DNA of 18,913 bases. Origin: WRDS01 sp964492775. Its GTDB lineage: Bacteria; Actinomycetota; Coriobacteriia; Anaerosomatales; PHET01. Location: the NCBI GenBank assembly GCA_964492775.1, contig CAZBLH010000033.1:1-18913 (forward strand). Reading direction: 5' to 3'. Position numbers and translations under genes: made by a program. A model generated the notes under the pieces. The model saw only the letters and a list, made by a program, of their open reading frames with translations. It was not told the origin of the DNA and did no database searches. Positions 1 to 7,903 of the stretch are shown in pieces (positions within the stretch are counted from its first letter, which is position 1; every line of letters begins with the position of its first letter).

Positions 1-237
1 GCGTTCATCAAGCGGTTCGACGGCTCCGAAATCACCGAAGGCGATGTACAGGAGTTCAGCCGAGCGCGCATGGCCCGCTACAAGGCGCCCAAGTACGTGT
101 TCTTCGTCGATGAGTTCCCGCAGACCGCCTCGGGAAAGATCCAGAAGTACAAGCTGCGCGAGATCGCTGCCGAGCGCCTCGGCGTGGCCGACGTGAAAGT
201 CTTCGCGAGCGACGCGCCTGCGCAAGACACGGAGTAG
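1..237 (+). CDS. AMP-dependent acyl-CoA synthetase/ligase, C-terminal end (partial)
   Basis: Only the last 78 codons are present; the gene enters from the left edge in frame 1 and stops at TAG 235-237. The peptide ends with the small C-terminal domain of ANL-superfamily adenylating enzymes. ARYKAPKYVFFVDEFP leads into PQTASGKIQKYKLRE, the A10-type motif whose lysine (in SGKIQK) is the catalytic residue of the adenylation half-reaction. By family knowledge the enzyme activates a carboxylic acid to acyl-AMP and then acyl-CoA in the cytoplasm. The substrate cannot be told from this fragment. The next gene starts 60 nt downstream on the same strand, so co-transcription is possible. The family assignment is firm; the exact member is unknown. 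Confidence 0.88.
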   Translation, partial: AFIKRFDGSEITEGDVQEFSRARMARYKAPKYVFFVDEFPQTASGKIQKYKLREIAAERLGVADVKVFASDAPAQDTE

Positions 238-297
238 CGCCGTCGCAGGTGGCGTGAGTCGCCGCGAGGACGCTGAGCATAGGAGCCTGACCCTGCC

Positions 298-954
298 ATG
301 CGGTTCGTGACGTGGAACATCCACTCGGCGCGTGGCCTCGACGGTCGCGTCTCGCCGGTCCGTATCGCCGAGGTGCTTGCCGAGTTCGCCCCCGATGTAG
401 TGGCGCTGAACGAGGCGCGAGCCACCCTCGCGGACGGCCGGCAGGCGCGCACCATCGCCCGCTTGCTCGGCATGGAGGCGATGTTCCAGCGCTGCCTCGC
501 TCGGCCGGGCTTCGCCTTCGGAAACGCGGTGCTCACTTCCGGGCGGCTGCTGGCGTACCGCCACGTCCCGCTGCCCGGCCAGGCCGAACCCCGCGGGCTT
601 GCGCTGGCTCGCATCGAGATGGGCGGCAGCCGGTTCGTATTTGGCGCGACGCATCTGGGCCTTTCGCAAGCCGAGCGTGCCGAGCAGCTTGCCGCCATCG
701 TGCGCGCTTTGCCCGAGGATGAGCCGGTCGTAGTCGCGGGCGACTTCAACGCGCCCGCGAGCGAGCTTGGGCCTCTCGCGGAGCGGCTTGGCGTTGTGGC
801 GTCGGTGCCGAGCTTCCCGGCGCGGTCCGAGCGGTCCGCGATCGACCTCGTGCTGGCGAGCTCGCACTGGCGCGCGGGGCAGCCGTTCACGGTCGAGACG
901 CTCGCCTCAGATCACCTGCCGGTCGTCGTAGACCTGGAGCTCGCGGGCGACTGA
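298..954 (+). CDS. Endonuclease/exonuclease/phosphatase (EEP) family protein
   Basis: This 218-aa protein carries the complete EEP (DNase I/ExoIII/sphingomyelinase-like) signature: WNIHS near residue 6 (N7), the metal-binding glutamate in ALNEA (E39), ATHLG (H119), the GDFNA box (D149, N151), AIDLVL (D183) and the terminal SDHLPVVVDLEL (D205, H206). The family hydrolyses phosphodiester bonds with Mg2+; substrates range from DNA to phospholipids and nucleotides, and the sequence does not decide among them. No signal peptide is seen, so it is probably cytoplasmic. An AGGAG at 281-285 sits about 12 nt before ATG 298, a rather long spacing. It is convergent with the cytochrome gene, with only 6 nt between the two stop codons and no obvious terminator. 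Confidence 0.88.
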   Translation: MRFVTWNIHSARGLDGRVSPVRIAEVLAEFAPDVVALNEARATLADGRQARTIARLLGMEAMFQRCLARPGFAFGNAVLTSGRLLAYRHVPLPGQAEPRGLALARIEMGGSRFVFGATHLGLSQAERAEQLAAIVRALPEDEPVVVAGDFNAPASELGPLAERLGVVASVPSFPARSERSAIDLVLASSHWRAGQPFTVETLASDHLPVVVDLELAGD

Positions 955-960
955 CACCCT

Positions 961-1563
961 CTACTCGGTATCGGGCGCCACGGCGTGGCACCAGTCGCAC
1001 GTCTGCTCGGTGAATGCGCGGTGGTTCATCGGCATGCTCGGCTCGGAGTCGACCCGGTGGCAGTAGGTGCAGGTGGCAAACGCCCCTTCGTCACCGTGGG
1101 GGATGTTGGGCTTCACCTTTGCCGAGACACCCGCAGGTCTCGGAAGCACCGCCGCGCGATCCGGGTTCCCGGCGTGGCAGAAGCTGCAGTCCTCGTAGCC
1201 GCTGTTGATGTGGTCTTCCGGCATGCCGAGGTCCTGCCCCGGGTCGCCATGGCACAGCAGGCAGCGGGTGTCATCGAGCGCGGTCGAGTGCGGGATCATC
1301 GTCACCGCGCGCCACGAGTGGCAGGAGCGGCACTGGGTGATGGGGTAGTACCGGTGCGTCAGCGGCAGCGTGGCGTCCTCGACGTTGTGGCAGTCGTGGC
1401 ACTCGGCGGCCTCTCCGTCGATCCCGTGGGGGATGCGTGCAGGCTCGTGGCGTACAGCGCCCTCGGGAACGCGGGCCCGGATCGCTAGGGCGAACAACAG
1501 CGCCATCGCGATGAAGGCGAGAAGGATCACGACGACGACTCGTTTGACAATACGGTGGTTCAC
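961..1563 (-). CDS. Membrane-anchored hexaheme c-type cytochrome
   Basis: This 200-aa protein starts at GTG 1563, with a GAGAGGGGG purine run just upstream. Residues 7-29 form one N-terminal transmembrane anchor (VKRVVVVILLAFIAMALLFALAI). The remainder, outside the membrane, carries six CxxCH haem-c motifs at residues 55 (CHDCH), 78 (CRSCH), 101 (CLLCH), 126 (CSFCH), 165 (CTYCH) and 189 (CDWCH). Extra histidines such as LTHR, IPHS, EDHI, IPHG and MNHR are candidate distal ligands. The layout resembles the NapC/NirT and multiheme redox-carrier families, but most NapC/NirT members have four haems. It lies 16 nt downstream of the flavohaem reductase gene, so the two are probably one operon moving electrons across the membrane. 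Confidence 0.9.
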   Translation of the reverse strand: MNHRIVKRVVVVILLAFIAMALLFALAIRARVPEGAVRHEPARIPHGIDGEAAECHDCHNVEDATLPLTHRYYPITQCRSCHSWRAVTMIPHSTALDDTRCLLCHGDPGQDLGMPEDHINSGYEDCSFCHAGNPDRAAVLPRPAGVSAKVKPNIPHGDEGAFATCTYCHRVDSEPSMPMNHRAFTEQTCDWCHAVAPDTE

Positions 1564-1579
1564 GCTGTCGTGCCCCCTC

Positions 1580-2920
1580 TCAGACCATGTCGAAGCGCTC
1601 GGTGTGGATCCGGTCGGCGGGCACCCCGATGCGCGGCAGGACCTCTTCCATCGCGTCCATGAGTGGGGTAGGGCCGCAGATGAAGTACTGGAAGTGCTTG
1701 TAGAGCCGATCGGGAAGGTGCCGGCGCAGGATCTCCTCGGTGATGAACCCGGTCTCGCCGCCCCACTCGTACTTGGGCTTCACGAGCACGACGACGAGCT
1801 TGAAGTTCGGCATCGTCTGGGTGAGCGCCTCGAACTCCCTGCGGAACGTGAGATCTTCCTCATCGTTGGCGCCGTAGAACAAGATGACCGGGCGCACGTC
1901 TCCGCGCACGTTCATTGCGAGCACCATCGAGTGCAGGGGCGTGATCCCCACGCCACCGCCGATCAGCACGTAGCCGGCGCCCTCCTCGCGATCCATCGTG
2001 AACACGCCATGCGGCCCGTCGATCCAGGCCCGGTCACCCGGCTGGACTGCTGGCACGATATCCCTGGACCAGTCGCCGAGCGCCTTGATCGTGAAGGCGA
2101 CCTCACCACCCGGCGTCGGCACGTCGCCGTTCGAGGAGAACGAGATCGGGTGCATCGACACCGAAAAGGGCGAGCGCCCGAAGCCTACCCAGCCGAACTG
2201 TCCTGGCTGGAAGGTGAATCCGGGATGTCCGACCGGCTTGAGGACGATGGTGCGCGAGTCGCCGAGTTCAACGCGGTTCTCGACGACCTCCCATGGCCGC
2301 TTGGTGAGTGTGAGTGGGCGCACGACCCGGTAACGCAGGAACATCCCGACGAGCGCCGCCAGGTACAGCAGCCAGACCGCTCGCATGACCGGCAGCGTCG
2401 AGAAGCGTCCCACGGCCGCGATGTGCACGCCCGCGAAGGCGATAAGCAGCAGCGAGAGCAGCCCGTGCGTGAACTGCCAGGCCTCGTAGGCGATCTTGAG
2501 CCGGCGGCGGAACACCGACAGGCCCACCACGAGACAGACGGTGATGAACGCGACTGTTCCCATCCACACCGGCCATGGGATTCCGATGAGCGGCGACAGG
2601 ATGCGGTACGTGTAGCCCGAGGTCGCGAAGAGCAGCAGCGGGTGAGCGGCCACGAGAAACAGCGAAGCGATGCCGATCTCGCGGTGGAACTGCAACAGCG
2701 CGTCCTGACCGAACGCGCCGGCTGCGCCCTCGAAGCGCGAGACTAGCGCGAGTTCGGCGGCCATCAGCGCCATGCCGATGTAGCCAAACGCCGCCGAGAG
2801 GTTCACGAGGAAGAACGGCGATCGCGCAGGGTCGATGAAGACCGCGCCCACGACAAGCGGGAACGCGATCATGAGGAAGTACATGCCGAACCAGACGACC
2901 CCTCTCACGATCAGACGCAT
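1580..2920 (-). CDS. Ferric-reductase-like transmembrane flavohaem oxidoreductase (FNR type)
   Basis: This 446-aa protein starts at ATG 2920; the reading frame stays open to 3043, but AAGGAGGGG lies directly before 2920. Residues 1-200 hold about six membrane helices with two histidine pairs (H79 and H93; H152 and H166), spaced like the bis-histidyl haem-b ligands of ferric reductase/NOX-type domains. A ferredoxin-reductase module follows: FQPGQFGWVGF and HPISFSS (residues 237-263) for FAD, GGGVGITPLHSM (321-332) for NAD(P)H, and YFICGPTPLMDAM (412-424). FAD-binding members usually have RxYS; here it is HPIS, a variant. The hexaheme cytochrome gene follows 16 nt downstream, implying electron transfer between NAD(P)H, flavin, haem b and extracytoplasmic haem c. 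Direction and partner are inferred. Confidence 0.85.
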   Translation of the reverse strand: MRLIVRGVVWFGMYFLMIAFPLVVGAVFIDPARSPFFLVNLSAAFGYIGMALMAAELALVSRFEGAAGAFGQDALLQFHREIGIASLFLVAAHPLLLFATSGYTYRILSPLIGIPWPVWMGTVAFITVCLVVGLSVFRRRLKIAYEAWQFTHGLLSLLLIAFAGVHIAAVGRFSTLPVMRAVWLLYLAALVGMFLRYRVVRPLTLTKRPWEVVENRVELGDSRTIVLKPVGHPGFTFQPGQFGWVGFGRSPFSVSMHPISFSSNGDVPTPGGEVAFTIKALGDWSRDIVPAVQPGDRAWIDGPHGVFTMDREEGAGYVLIGGGVGITPLHSMVLAMNVRGDVRPVILFYGANDEEDLTFRREFEALTQTMPNFKLVVVLVKPKYEWGGETGFITEEILRRHLPDRLYKHFQYFICGPTPLMDAMEEVLPRIGVPADRIHTERFDMV

Positions 2921-2947
2921 AGTCCCCTCCTTTTCGCCGGCGGTCTC

Positions 2948-2953
2948 ATCATA
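2948..2953 (-). promoter_or_regulatory. Possible -10 element for the reductase/cytochrome operon
   Basis: The minus strand reads TATGAT here, 27 nt upstream of the reductase start codon and about 8 nt upstream of a plausible transcription start. No convincing -35 hexamer is found at 16-18 nt, so this is weak support only. The 173-nt gap between this operon and the upstream PLP-enzyme gene (2921-3093) also holds a GC stem (3032-3037 with 3048-3053) without a T-tract. Confidence 0.25.
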
Positions 2954-3093
2954 TGCCGAGGTAGGCTGCCTCGTACACCAAGTAAGCGGCCCGTATTGCC
3001 GGCGGAATCCTGGGCTCGGCGCTCGGCCCGGCGCGGCTCGCATTCGCGCCGCGGGTGATCAAGCGGTTGCGCCAGACGCACGCGGAGCTCGAC

Positions 3094-4542
3094 TCAGCCG
3101 ACCTCGGCGGCGCTCACGTCGCGGAAGCCGGCCAGGAACTCGCGGAACCGCAGCACGTCGGCGAAGTTCGACGCCCAGCCGAGCGAGGCGCGGATGGTGT
3201 TGGGCACCTTGCCGGTCGCGTCCTCGATCAGGCGCTGGCAGTCGGCGAGCGTCATCACTGCCGAGGGCTCGTTGAAGCACTCGTTCATCTCATCGGCGGT
3301 GATTGCGTGGGCGACCTCGCCGTCACCCGGATTGCAGAAGCAGCCGGTCCGGATCGAGATGCCCTCATCACCGGCGAGCCGCTCGATGCGGTAGACGTCG
3401 TAGACGGCACCGGTCGGGTCGAGCAGGTAGAAGGCGATGGTGGCCCCTCGGCCCTCCATCACCTCGGGCCCGAAGATCCGCACCATCGGCGCGCCGTTGG
3501 AGTGCGTAAGCGAGCGCATCTGCTCGAGCAGCCAGTCGGCGAGCGCTGTGACGCGCGCGTGGATGGTGTCGATGCCGATCTCGGAAAGGTGCCGCAGCCC
3601 GATCTCGATCGCGGGCAGGCCGAGGTAGTCGAGCGTGCCATCTTCGAAGCCCGCATGGCCGGGAGCCAGCTGGTGCGTGCCCGCGCCCACCGAGGCGAGC
3701 GTGATCGTGCCGCCGGCGAACCAAGGGTGTTTGAGCTTGGACAGGGTTTCTCGGCGGGCTATGAGCGCACCGAGCCCAGTGGGGTAGCCGAACATCTTGT
3801 AGAACGACACCGGCACGAAGTCGGGCTTGACCGCCGAGAGGTCGAGGCGGTTCGTGGGCACGAACGCCGCCGAGTCGAGCAGCACGTCGAAGCCTCGGGA
3901 CCGTGCGAGCTCGACCCACTCGAGCGGGTGCTGGACTCCGCTGAAGTTCGACTGCGCCGGGTAGGCGAACAGGCCGGGTCGCCCGGGCGCCAGCTTCTCC
4001 AGCCCCTCCTCGACGAGGCGCGCGTCGAGCCGCAGGTCGGGGGCGTTCACCGGCACGTAGACGATCTCGGCACCGCACCGCGCCGCGAACTCGCGAATGC
4101 CGTTGACCGAGTTGTGGTTGTCGTAGGAGACCAGGTAGCGCGCACCGTCGCAGAACGGGTATGCCTCGCCGACGAGCTTCAAGGCGCCGCTCGCGTTCTG
4201 CGTGAAGATGACCTCATACTCGGCGGGGTCGGCGTTGAAGTACTCGAAGACCGCGCAGCGAGCCCGCTTCACGAGCGCCGTGGCCGCGAGCGAGGTCGGA
4301 TTGTGCGAGTGCGGGTTGCCGAACACGCCGCCAGCGAGCAGCTCGGCATGTTCGCTCACCTGCGAGGCCGCGTACAGGCCGCCTCCGGTGTAGTCGAGGT
4401 ACACATGGCCGCTCGCATCGAGCCGACCCAGCTGCTCGGCGCGCAGCTTGTCGCAGACGCTCGTCTCGGCATACTCGGGATGGCTGCCGAGAAACTCGGC
4501 GTACTCGGTGGTCTCAGGCGTCTCTGTCATGGGGCGCATCAT
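3094..4542 (-). CDS. Class V aminotransferase-fold PLP enzyme (cysteine desulfurase / Moco sulfurase-like)
   Basis: This 482-aa protein from ATG 4542 has an in-frame ATG at 4530 as an equally plausible start; neither has a strong ribosome site. The fold-type I pattern is clear: LDYTGGGLYA (residues 49-58), the PLP-contacting LLDSAAFVP (D223), and the Schiff-base lysine in VSFYKMFGYPTGLGAL (K249). Near the C-terminus IRTGCFCNPG (residues 397-406) matches the persulfide-cysteine loop of the molybdenum-cofactor sulfurase N-terminal domain (ABA3/MOCOS) more closely than IscS/SufS. It has no MOSC domain, so it is the stand-alone aminotransferase module. The TRIC-like gene stops 34 nt upstream, suggesting a shared transcript. 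Substrate and acceptor are not known. Confidence 0.82.
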   Translation of the reverse strand: MMRPMTETPETTEYAEFLGSHPEYAETSVCDKLRAEQLGRLDASGHVYLDYTGGGLYAASQVSEHAELLAGGVFGNPHSHNPTSLAATALVKRARCAVFEYFNADPAEYEVIFTQNASGALKLVGEAYPFCDGARYLVSYDNHNSVNGIREFAARCGAEIVYVPVNAPDLRLDARLVEEGLEKLAPGRPGLFAYPAQSNFSGVQHPLEWVELARSRGFDVLLDSAAFVPTNRLDLSAVKPDFVPVSFYKMFGYPTGLGALIARRETLSKLKHPWFAGGTITLASVGAGTHQLAPGHAGFEDGTLDYLGLPAIEIGLRHLSEIGIDTIHARVTALADWLLEQMRSLTHSNGAPMVRIFGPEVMEGRGATIAFYLLDPTGAVYDVYRIERLAGDEGISIRTGCFCNPGDGEVAHAITADEMNECFNEPSAVMTLADCQRLIEDATGKVPNTIRASLGWASNFADVLRFREFLAGFRDVSAAEVG

Positions 4543-4576
4543 ACCCGAGCGCGGCCGGCCCAGGCGACAGGCGTGC

Positions 4577-5443
4577 TCAGTCTCCCGGCGGCCGCCGGAC
4601 GCGTTTCCAGGTGCGGTGCGCGAACTCGCGAGGCTTGCCGATGACGACCGGCGTCAGGTCGTAGGGCTCCGGCGTCGTCCAGCCCAGGTACAGCGAACCG
4701 AGCCGCAACCCAAAGGTCACGATTGCCGAGATAAGCAGCGCTACCGGTTTGGCGAGGTTCAGCCACACGGTCCCGAGCACGTACACGCTCGATCCGGCGA
4801 ACGCGGCCACGGCGTAGTAGGTGCCTCGCCGCATCACCTGCGGGATCTCGCCGGTCATCACGTCGCGGACGACTCCGCCGCCGATCGAGGTGGTCGTGCC
4901 GAGAAGTACCGCGGGAATCGCTGAGAGCCCGGCCATCAGCGCCTTGTCGGCGCCAACGAGGCAGAAGAGCGCGAGCGAGAAGGCGTCAATGACGCTGGTG
5001 ACGCGTCTGATGCGCTGCGCGATCGAGGTGAAGAAGAAGGCAATCACCGAGGCCGTGACGGCCGCGATCAGCGCGTACGGGTGCTCGAGCGCGAAGATGC
5101 CCTGGTCCTGCAGGAGCACGTCGCGCAGGATGCCGCCGCCCAGACCGTTCACGAGCGCGAGCATTGCGACACCCGTGATGTCGAAGCGCCGGTTCACGCC
5201 GAGCAATGCCCCCGAGAGCGCGCCGGCGAAGATTGCTGCGATCTCGAAGGAGATCGGCAGGCCGATGGGGGCGGCCGTCACGGGGACGGTCGTGGTTACG
5301 CCCGAGGGCAGCGCCGAGGCAACCACCGACGGCACGACGGTCGTGATGATCGAGCCGAGCGTTCCGCCGTCAGGCGTGGTTGTCGCGATGGCGGAGGCCG
5401 TCGGCACCACCGAGGCCGCAGCTGTCGCCGCAAACACTCCCAC
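4577..5443 (-). CDS. UPF0126 / TRIC-like membrane protein with long N-terminal extension
   Basis: This 288-aa protein from GTG 5443 contains the duplicated three-helix UPF0126 unit: GGGILRDVLL (residues 102-111) in the first repeat and GGGVVRDVMTGEIP (188-201) in the second, with the usual hydrophobic helices around them (about 65-255). Bacterial members are homologues of trimeric intracellular cation channels, and some have been linked to glycine transport. Typical members are near 200 aa. Here about 62 residues rich in Ala, Thr, Val, Ser and Pro precede the first helix; this could be a genuine low-complexity segment or a start called too far upstream. The upstream four-TM gene ends 9 nt before the GTG, so the two are almost certainly co-transcribed. 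Confidence 0.85.
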   Translation of the reverse strand: MGVFAATAAASVVPTASAIATTTPDGGTLGSIITTVVPSVVASALPSGVTTTVPVTAAPIGLPISFEIAAIFAGALSGALLGVNRRFDITGVAMLALVNGLGGGILRDVLLQDQGIFALEHPYALIAAVTASVIAFFFTSIAQRIRRVTSVIDAFSLALFCLVGADKALMAGLSAIPAVLLGTTTSIGGGVVRDVMTGEIPQVMRRGTYYAVAAFAGSSVYVLGTVWLNLAKPVALLISAIVTFGLRLGSLYLGWTTPEPYDLTPVVIGKPREFAHRTWKRVRRPPGD

Positions 5444-5452
5444 GTGCGCCCG

Positions 5453-6196
5453 CTACTCCGTTCCTGCCGAGCTGATGGGCTCCTTGCCGCCGCCGAACAC
5501 GGCCGCAAGCGCTGCCTCGCGCGCCTCAAGCGCGGCGACCCGCGCCTCAAGGCTTGCGAGCGAGCCCACGTCGGCGGTACCGGCTCCGGTCGGCACGCCG
5601 GGCGTTACGCCGCCTGCCGGGGCTGTGACGACCGCGCCTTCGAGCGCCTGGGCGCGCCGGTTGCGCAGGATGAACCGCAGGTAGCCGAAGAGGACTGAGA
5701 GCGCGAGCGCGGCAAGCACCACGAAGAAGCGCGCTCGTGAGTCACCGCCAGCGAACGACCACCCGGTGCCGTACACGACCGTGAATAAGCCGCCGAGCAG
5801 GATGCCGTTGGAGAAGACCTTCATGTGCTCCGGCAGGAAGAGCGAGATCGCCATGAGCACGGTCGCGAATACGAGCAGGATGATGGAGGTGTTGACCGCC
5901 CATGCATCGCGCCCGGCCTGCATGCGGTTGTTGACCTCTTGGATCTCGTTCTGGATCCGCCGCCACTCGGGGTCCTCGGTGATGTCCTTGCCCTCGCCAG
6001 ACTCCTTGCCGTCAAGCCTGCCCTGCTCCTCGTAGAGCCGGTCGAGCTCCTGCTGCTCGGGCGAGTTCTGGCCGTACGGCTGGGGATAGAACGTCCACAC
6101 GCCTACGCCGACCACCACCACCAAGAGCGCGCCCAGGAACAGCGAGAATATGAGCTGCAACCCATCAATCTTGCGGGTCTCGTCAGGCGTGGTCAT
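5453..6196 (-). CDS. Four-TM membrane protein of unknown function
   Basis: I do not recognise this family. The 247-aa product starts at ATG 6196, chosen because AAGGAGGAG lies immediately upstream; the frame stays open 35 codons further without a better start. Visible parts are a first membrane helix (about 12-36), a charged, probably extracytoplasmic segment rich in Glu, Gln and Asp (about 44-97, helical or coiled-coil), three helices (about 99-121, 128-149, 156-177), an Ala/Gly/Pro/Thr linker (190-210) and a terminal heptad-like coiled coil LASLEARVAALEAREAALAA (213-232). The last part suggests oligomerisation. It is the first gene of a probable operon with the UPF0126 gene. Confidence 0.78.
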   Translation of the reverse strand: MTTPDETRKIDGLQLIFSLFLGALLVVVVGVGVWTFYPQPYGQNSPEQQELDRLYEEQGRLDGKESGEGKDITEDPEWRRIQNEIQEVNNRMQAGRDAWAVNTSIILLVFATVLMAISLFLPEHMKVFSNGILLGGLFTVVYGTGWSFAGGDSRARFFVVLAALALSVLFGYLRFILRNRRAQALEGAVVTAPAGGVTPGVPTGAGTADVGSLASLEARVAALEAREAALAAVFGGGKEPISSAGTE

Positions 6197-6261
6197 CTCG
6201 CTCCTCCTTGTTGGCGGAATCCATCTCTTGTGAACTCTGCTACAAGATACCCCGCCGGGGA

Positions 6262-6275
6262 CCGAATGTATTCGG
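6262..6275. repeat. Inverted repeat in a divergent promoter region
   Basis: CCGAAT-GT-ATTCGG is a perfect 6-2-6 inverted repeat in the 215-nt gap between the minus-strand four-TM gene (start 6196) and the plus-strand PASTA gene (start 6412). A CCCC-GCC-GGGG element lies just to its left (6250-6260). A minus-strand TATCTT (6244-6249) could be a -10. The position is right for an operator shared by divergent promoters; no regulator is identified. Confidence 0.35.
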
Positions 6276-6411
6276 CGGTACGCACAAAATGCTGTCGTCA
6301 TGGCCGCTCGGTTCGTTCATACTGCGAAGACGTAGGATCCGAGGCTTGAAACTGCATCAATCCGGCGCACGAGGCACGAGCGACGAGTAGGTCGCTGCAA
6401 GGAGGAATCGA

Positions 6412-7815
6412 ATGGCCAGATCGTCCGATCCCATCACTCCGACCATGGTGCCCGTGAACTCACGGGTCGTGCTGGTCGTCTCGGACGGGCCGCGGCCAAC
6501 AGTGGCAGGGACCTTCATCGAGGTTCCCGACGTCGAGGGGCTCTCCCAAGGCGCCGCGCTCAAGAAGCTGCAGGAGGCCGGCCTCTCGGCGCGCGTCGTC
6601 AACGACTACAGCGCGAAGGTGCCCCGCGGCCGGGTCATTGGCCAGCTGCCGGATGCAGGGTTGTCGGCTACCGCGAACGATGAGGTAATCCTGCTCGTCT
6701 CGAGCGGCGCGCCCGCCTCTGAGCCCGGCTACGTCGAGCTGCCCGAGGTCGTGGGCAGAAGCGAGGTCGAAGGCGTTGCCGAGATCGAGGACGCGCGGCT
6801 CACGCCGCAGGTCTTCCACGAGTGGAGCCCGACGGTCCCGGCGGGCATCGTGATGTCGCAGCTCCCCAGCCGCGCATGGCTCGCCAGCCACGACACCGGC
6901 AAGCCCAAGTGGCTCATCGCGCTCATCTCGGCGATCCTACTGCTCGTGATCTCGGGCATCGCCTTCTACGGCCTGAAGTCGGCCGAGCGCGTGATCGTGC
7001 CCGACGTCGTCGGCATGACGCAGGCGGAGGCCGTGGCGGCACTCACCGATGTCGGCCTCGAGGCCCAGATCGAGATTGCCGAGGAGGCCGGCGACTTCGC
7101 GCCTGACACGGTGCTTGCGCAGGATCCCGAGGCAGGCACCGGCCTGAAGCCCGGCGGCGTTGTGACGCTCACGGTCACGCCGCTTGAGGGCGAGGAGCAG
7201 CTCGTGCGCGTGCCGAACGTGCGCGGGATGGCTCAGGAGGACGCGATCTCCGAGATCGAGGCTGCAGGCTTCGTCGCCACCACGGCCACCGAGGAGACCA
7301 ACGAGGTCAGCCCCGGGTTGGTCCTGTCCCAGGACCCGCCCGCGGGCTCGCAGGCTCCCGAAGGCTCGACTGTCACGCTTAAGATCGCCATCGCTATCGC
7401 GCCGACCGAGGTCACCGTGCCTGACGTCCGCGGCATCACGCGCACCGACGCCGAGTCCACGCTGAACCGCGCCGGCCTCAAGGTCATCGCCTCCGAGACG
7501 CCAAGCGCCGATGTAGCCGAGGGCGTTGTAATCGACCAACTGCCGGCTGCGGGCTCGATCGCTGCCGAGGGCTCGACCGTGGGCATCCTCGTGTCCAGCG
7601 GTGCGCCCGAGGACGCACGCAAGACCGAGGTGCCCAACGTCGTCGGCAGCAAGCTCGACGCTGCCAAGACCGCGCTCACCAGCGCCGGCCTGAAGGTGCA
7701 GCCCATCGAGATCGTGGGCGCGACGGCGGCCTCCGGACAGGTGCTCGCACAGGTTCCCGCCGCTGGCTCGGTGGTCCCTGCGGGGTACACGATCGTGGTG
7801 CTGTACGCGAAGTAG
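6412..7815 (+). CDS. PASTA-repeat single-pass membrane protein without kinase domain
   Basis: This 467-aa protein starts at ATG 6412 after AAGGAGG (6399-6405); an in-frame TAG 24 nt upstream bounds the N-terminus. PASTA-type units (motifs like VPDVVGM...A...L...GL and Q.P.AG) occur at about 36-100 and 107-158, then one membrane helix (167-187), then four units at about 195-256, 265-330, 334-400 and 405-467. The first 30 residues resemble the second half of another PASTA unit. PASTA domains bind muropeptides or beta-lactams in Ser/Thr kinases and penicillin-binding proteins, normally outside the cell. Here there is no kinase or transpeptidase domain, and units lie on both sides of the helix. 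A cell-envelope role is likely; the mechanism is unknown. Confidence 0.87.
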   Translation: MARSSDPITPTMVPVNSRVVLVVSDGPRPTVAGTFIEVPDVEGLSQGAALKKLQEAGLSARVVNDYSAKVPRGRVIGQLPDAGLSATANDEVILLVSSGAPASEPGYVELPEVVGRSEVEGVAEIEDARLTPQVFHEWSPTVPAGIVMSQLPSRAWLASHDTGKPKWLIALISAILLLVISGIAFYGLKSAERVIVPDVVGMTQAEAVAALTDVGLEAQIEIAEEAGDFAPDTVLAQDPEAGTGLKPGGVVTLTVTPLEGEEQLVRVPNVRGMAQEDAISEIEAAGFVATTATEETNEVSPGLVLSQDPPAGSQAPEGSTVTLKIAIAIAPTEVTVPDVRGITRTDAESTLNRAGLKVIASETPSADVAEGVVIDQLPAAGSIAAEGSTVGILVSSGAPEDARKTEVPNVVGSKLDAAKTALTSAGLKVQPIEIVGATAASGQVLAQVPAAGSVVPAGYTIVVLYAK

Positions 7816-7860
7816 CGAGCGCCGGACGATTCGGGCGCGTACTGCCGAGAAACTCGGAGA

Positions 7861-7889
7861 TTGACCCTGCGCTGGCGCGCGGGTAAGAT
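7861..7889 (+). promoter_or_regulatory. Promoter of tRNA-Phe
   Basis: TTGACC (7861-7866) and TAAGAT (7884-7889) are separated by exactly 17 nt and end 14 nt before the first tRNA base, an excellent sigma70-type match. A small CCGAG-AAA-CTCGG hairpin (7845-7857) lies just upstream, after the PASTA gene. Confidence 0.75.
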
Positions 7890-7903
7890 ACTCCGGCGTC
7901 TTC

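Noticed and set aside
1370..2746. 458-codon plus-strand open frame opposite the reductase
   Set aside because: It has no domain features and composition typical of a GC-rich shadow frame (His/Arg/Asp-rich). The opposite strand encodes a clear flavohaem reductase and part of a hexaheme cytochrome.
3055..4644. 529-codon plus-strand open frame opposite the PLP enzyme
   Set aside because: It is a shadow of the minus-strand aminotransferase-fold gene, with no motifs and no ribosome site.
6197..6301. 35-codon extension of the four-TM protein
   Set aside because: AAGGAGGAG directly before ATG 6196 sets the start; the extension overlaps the divergent promoter region.
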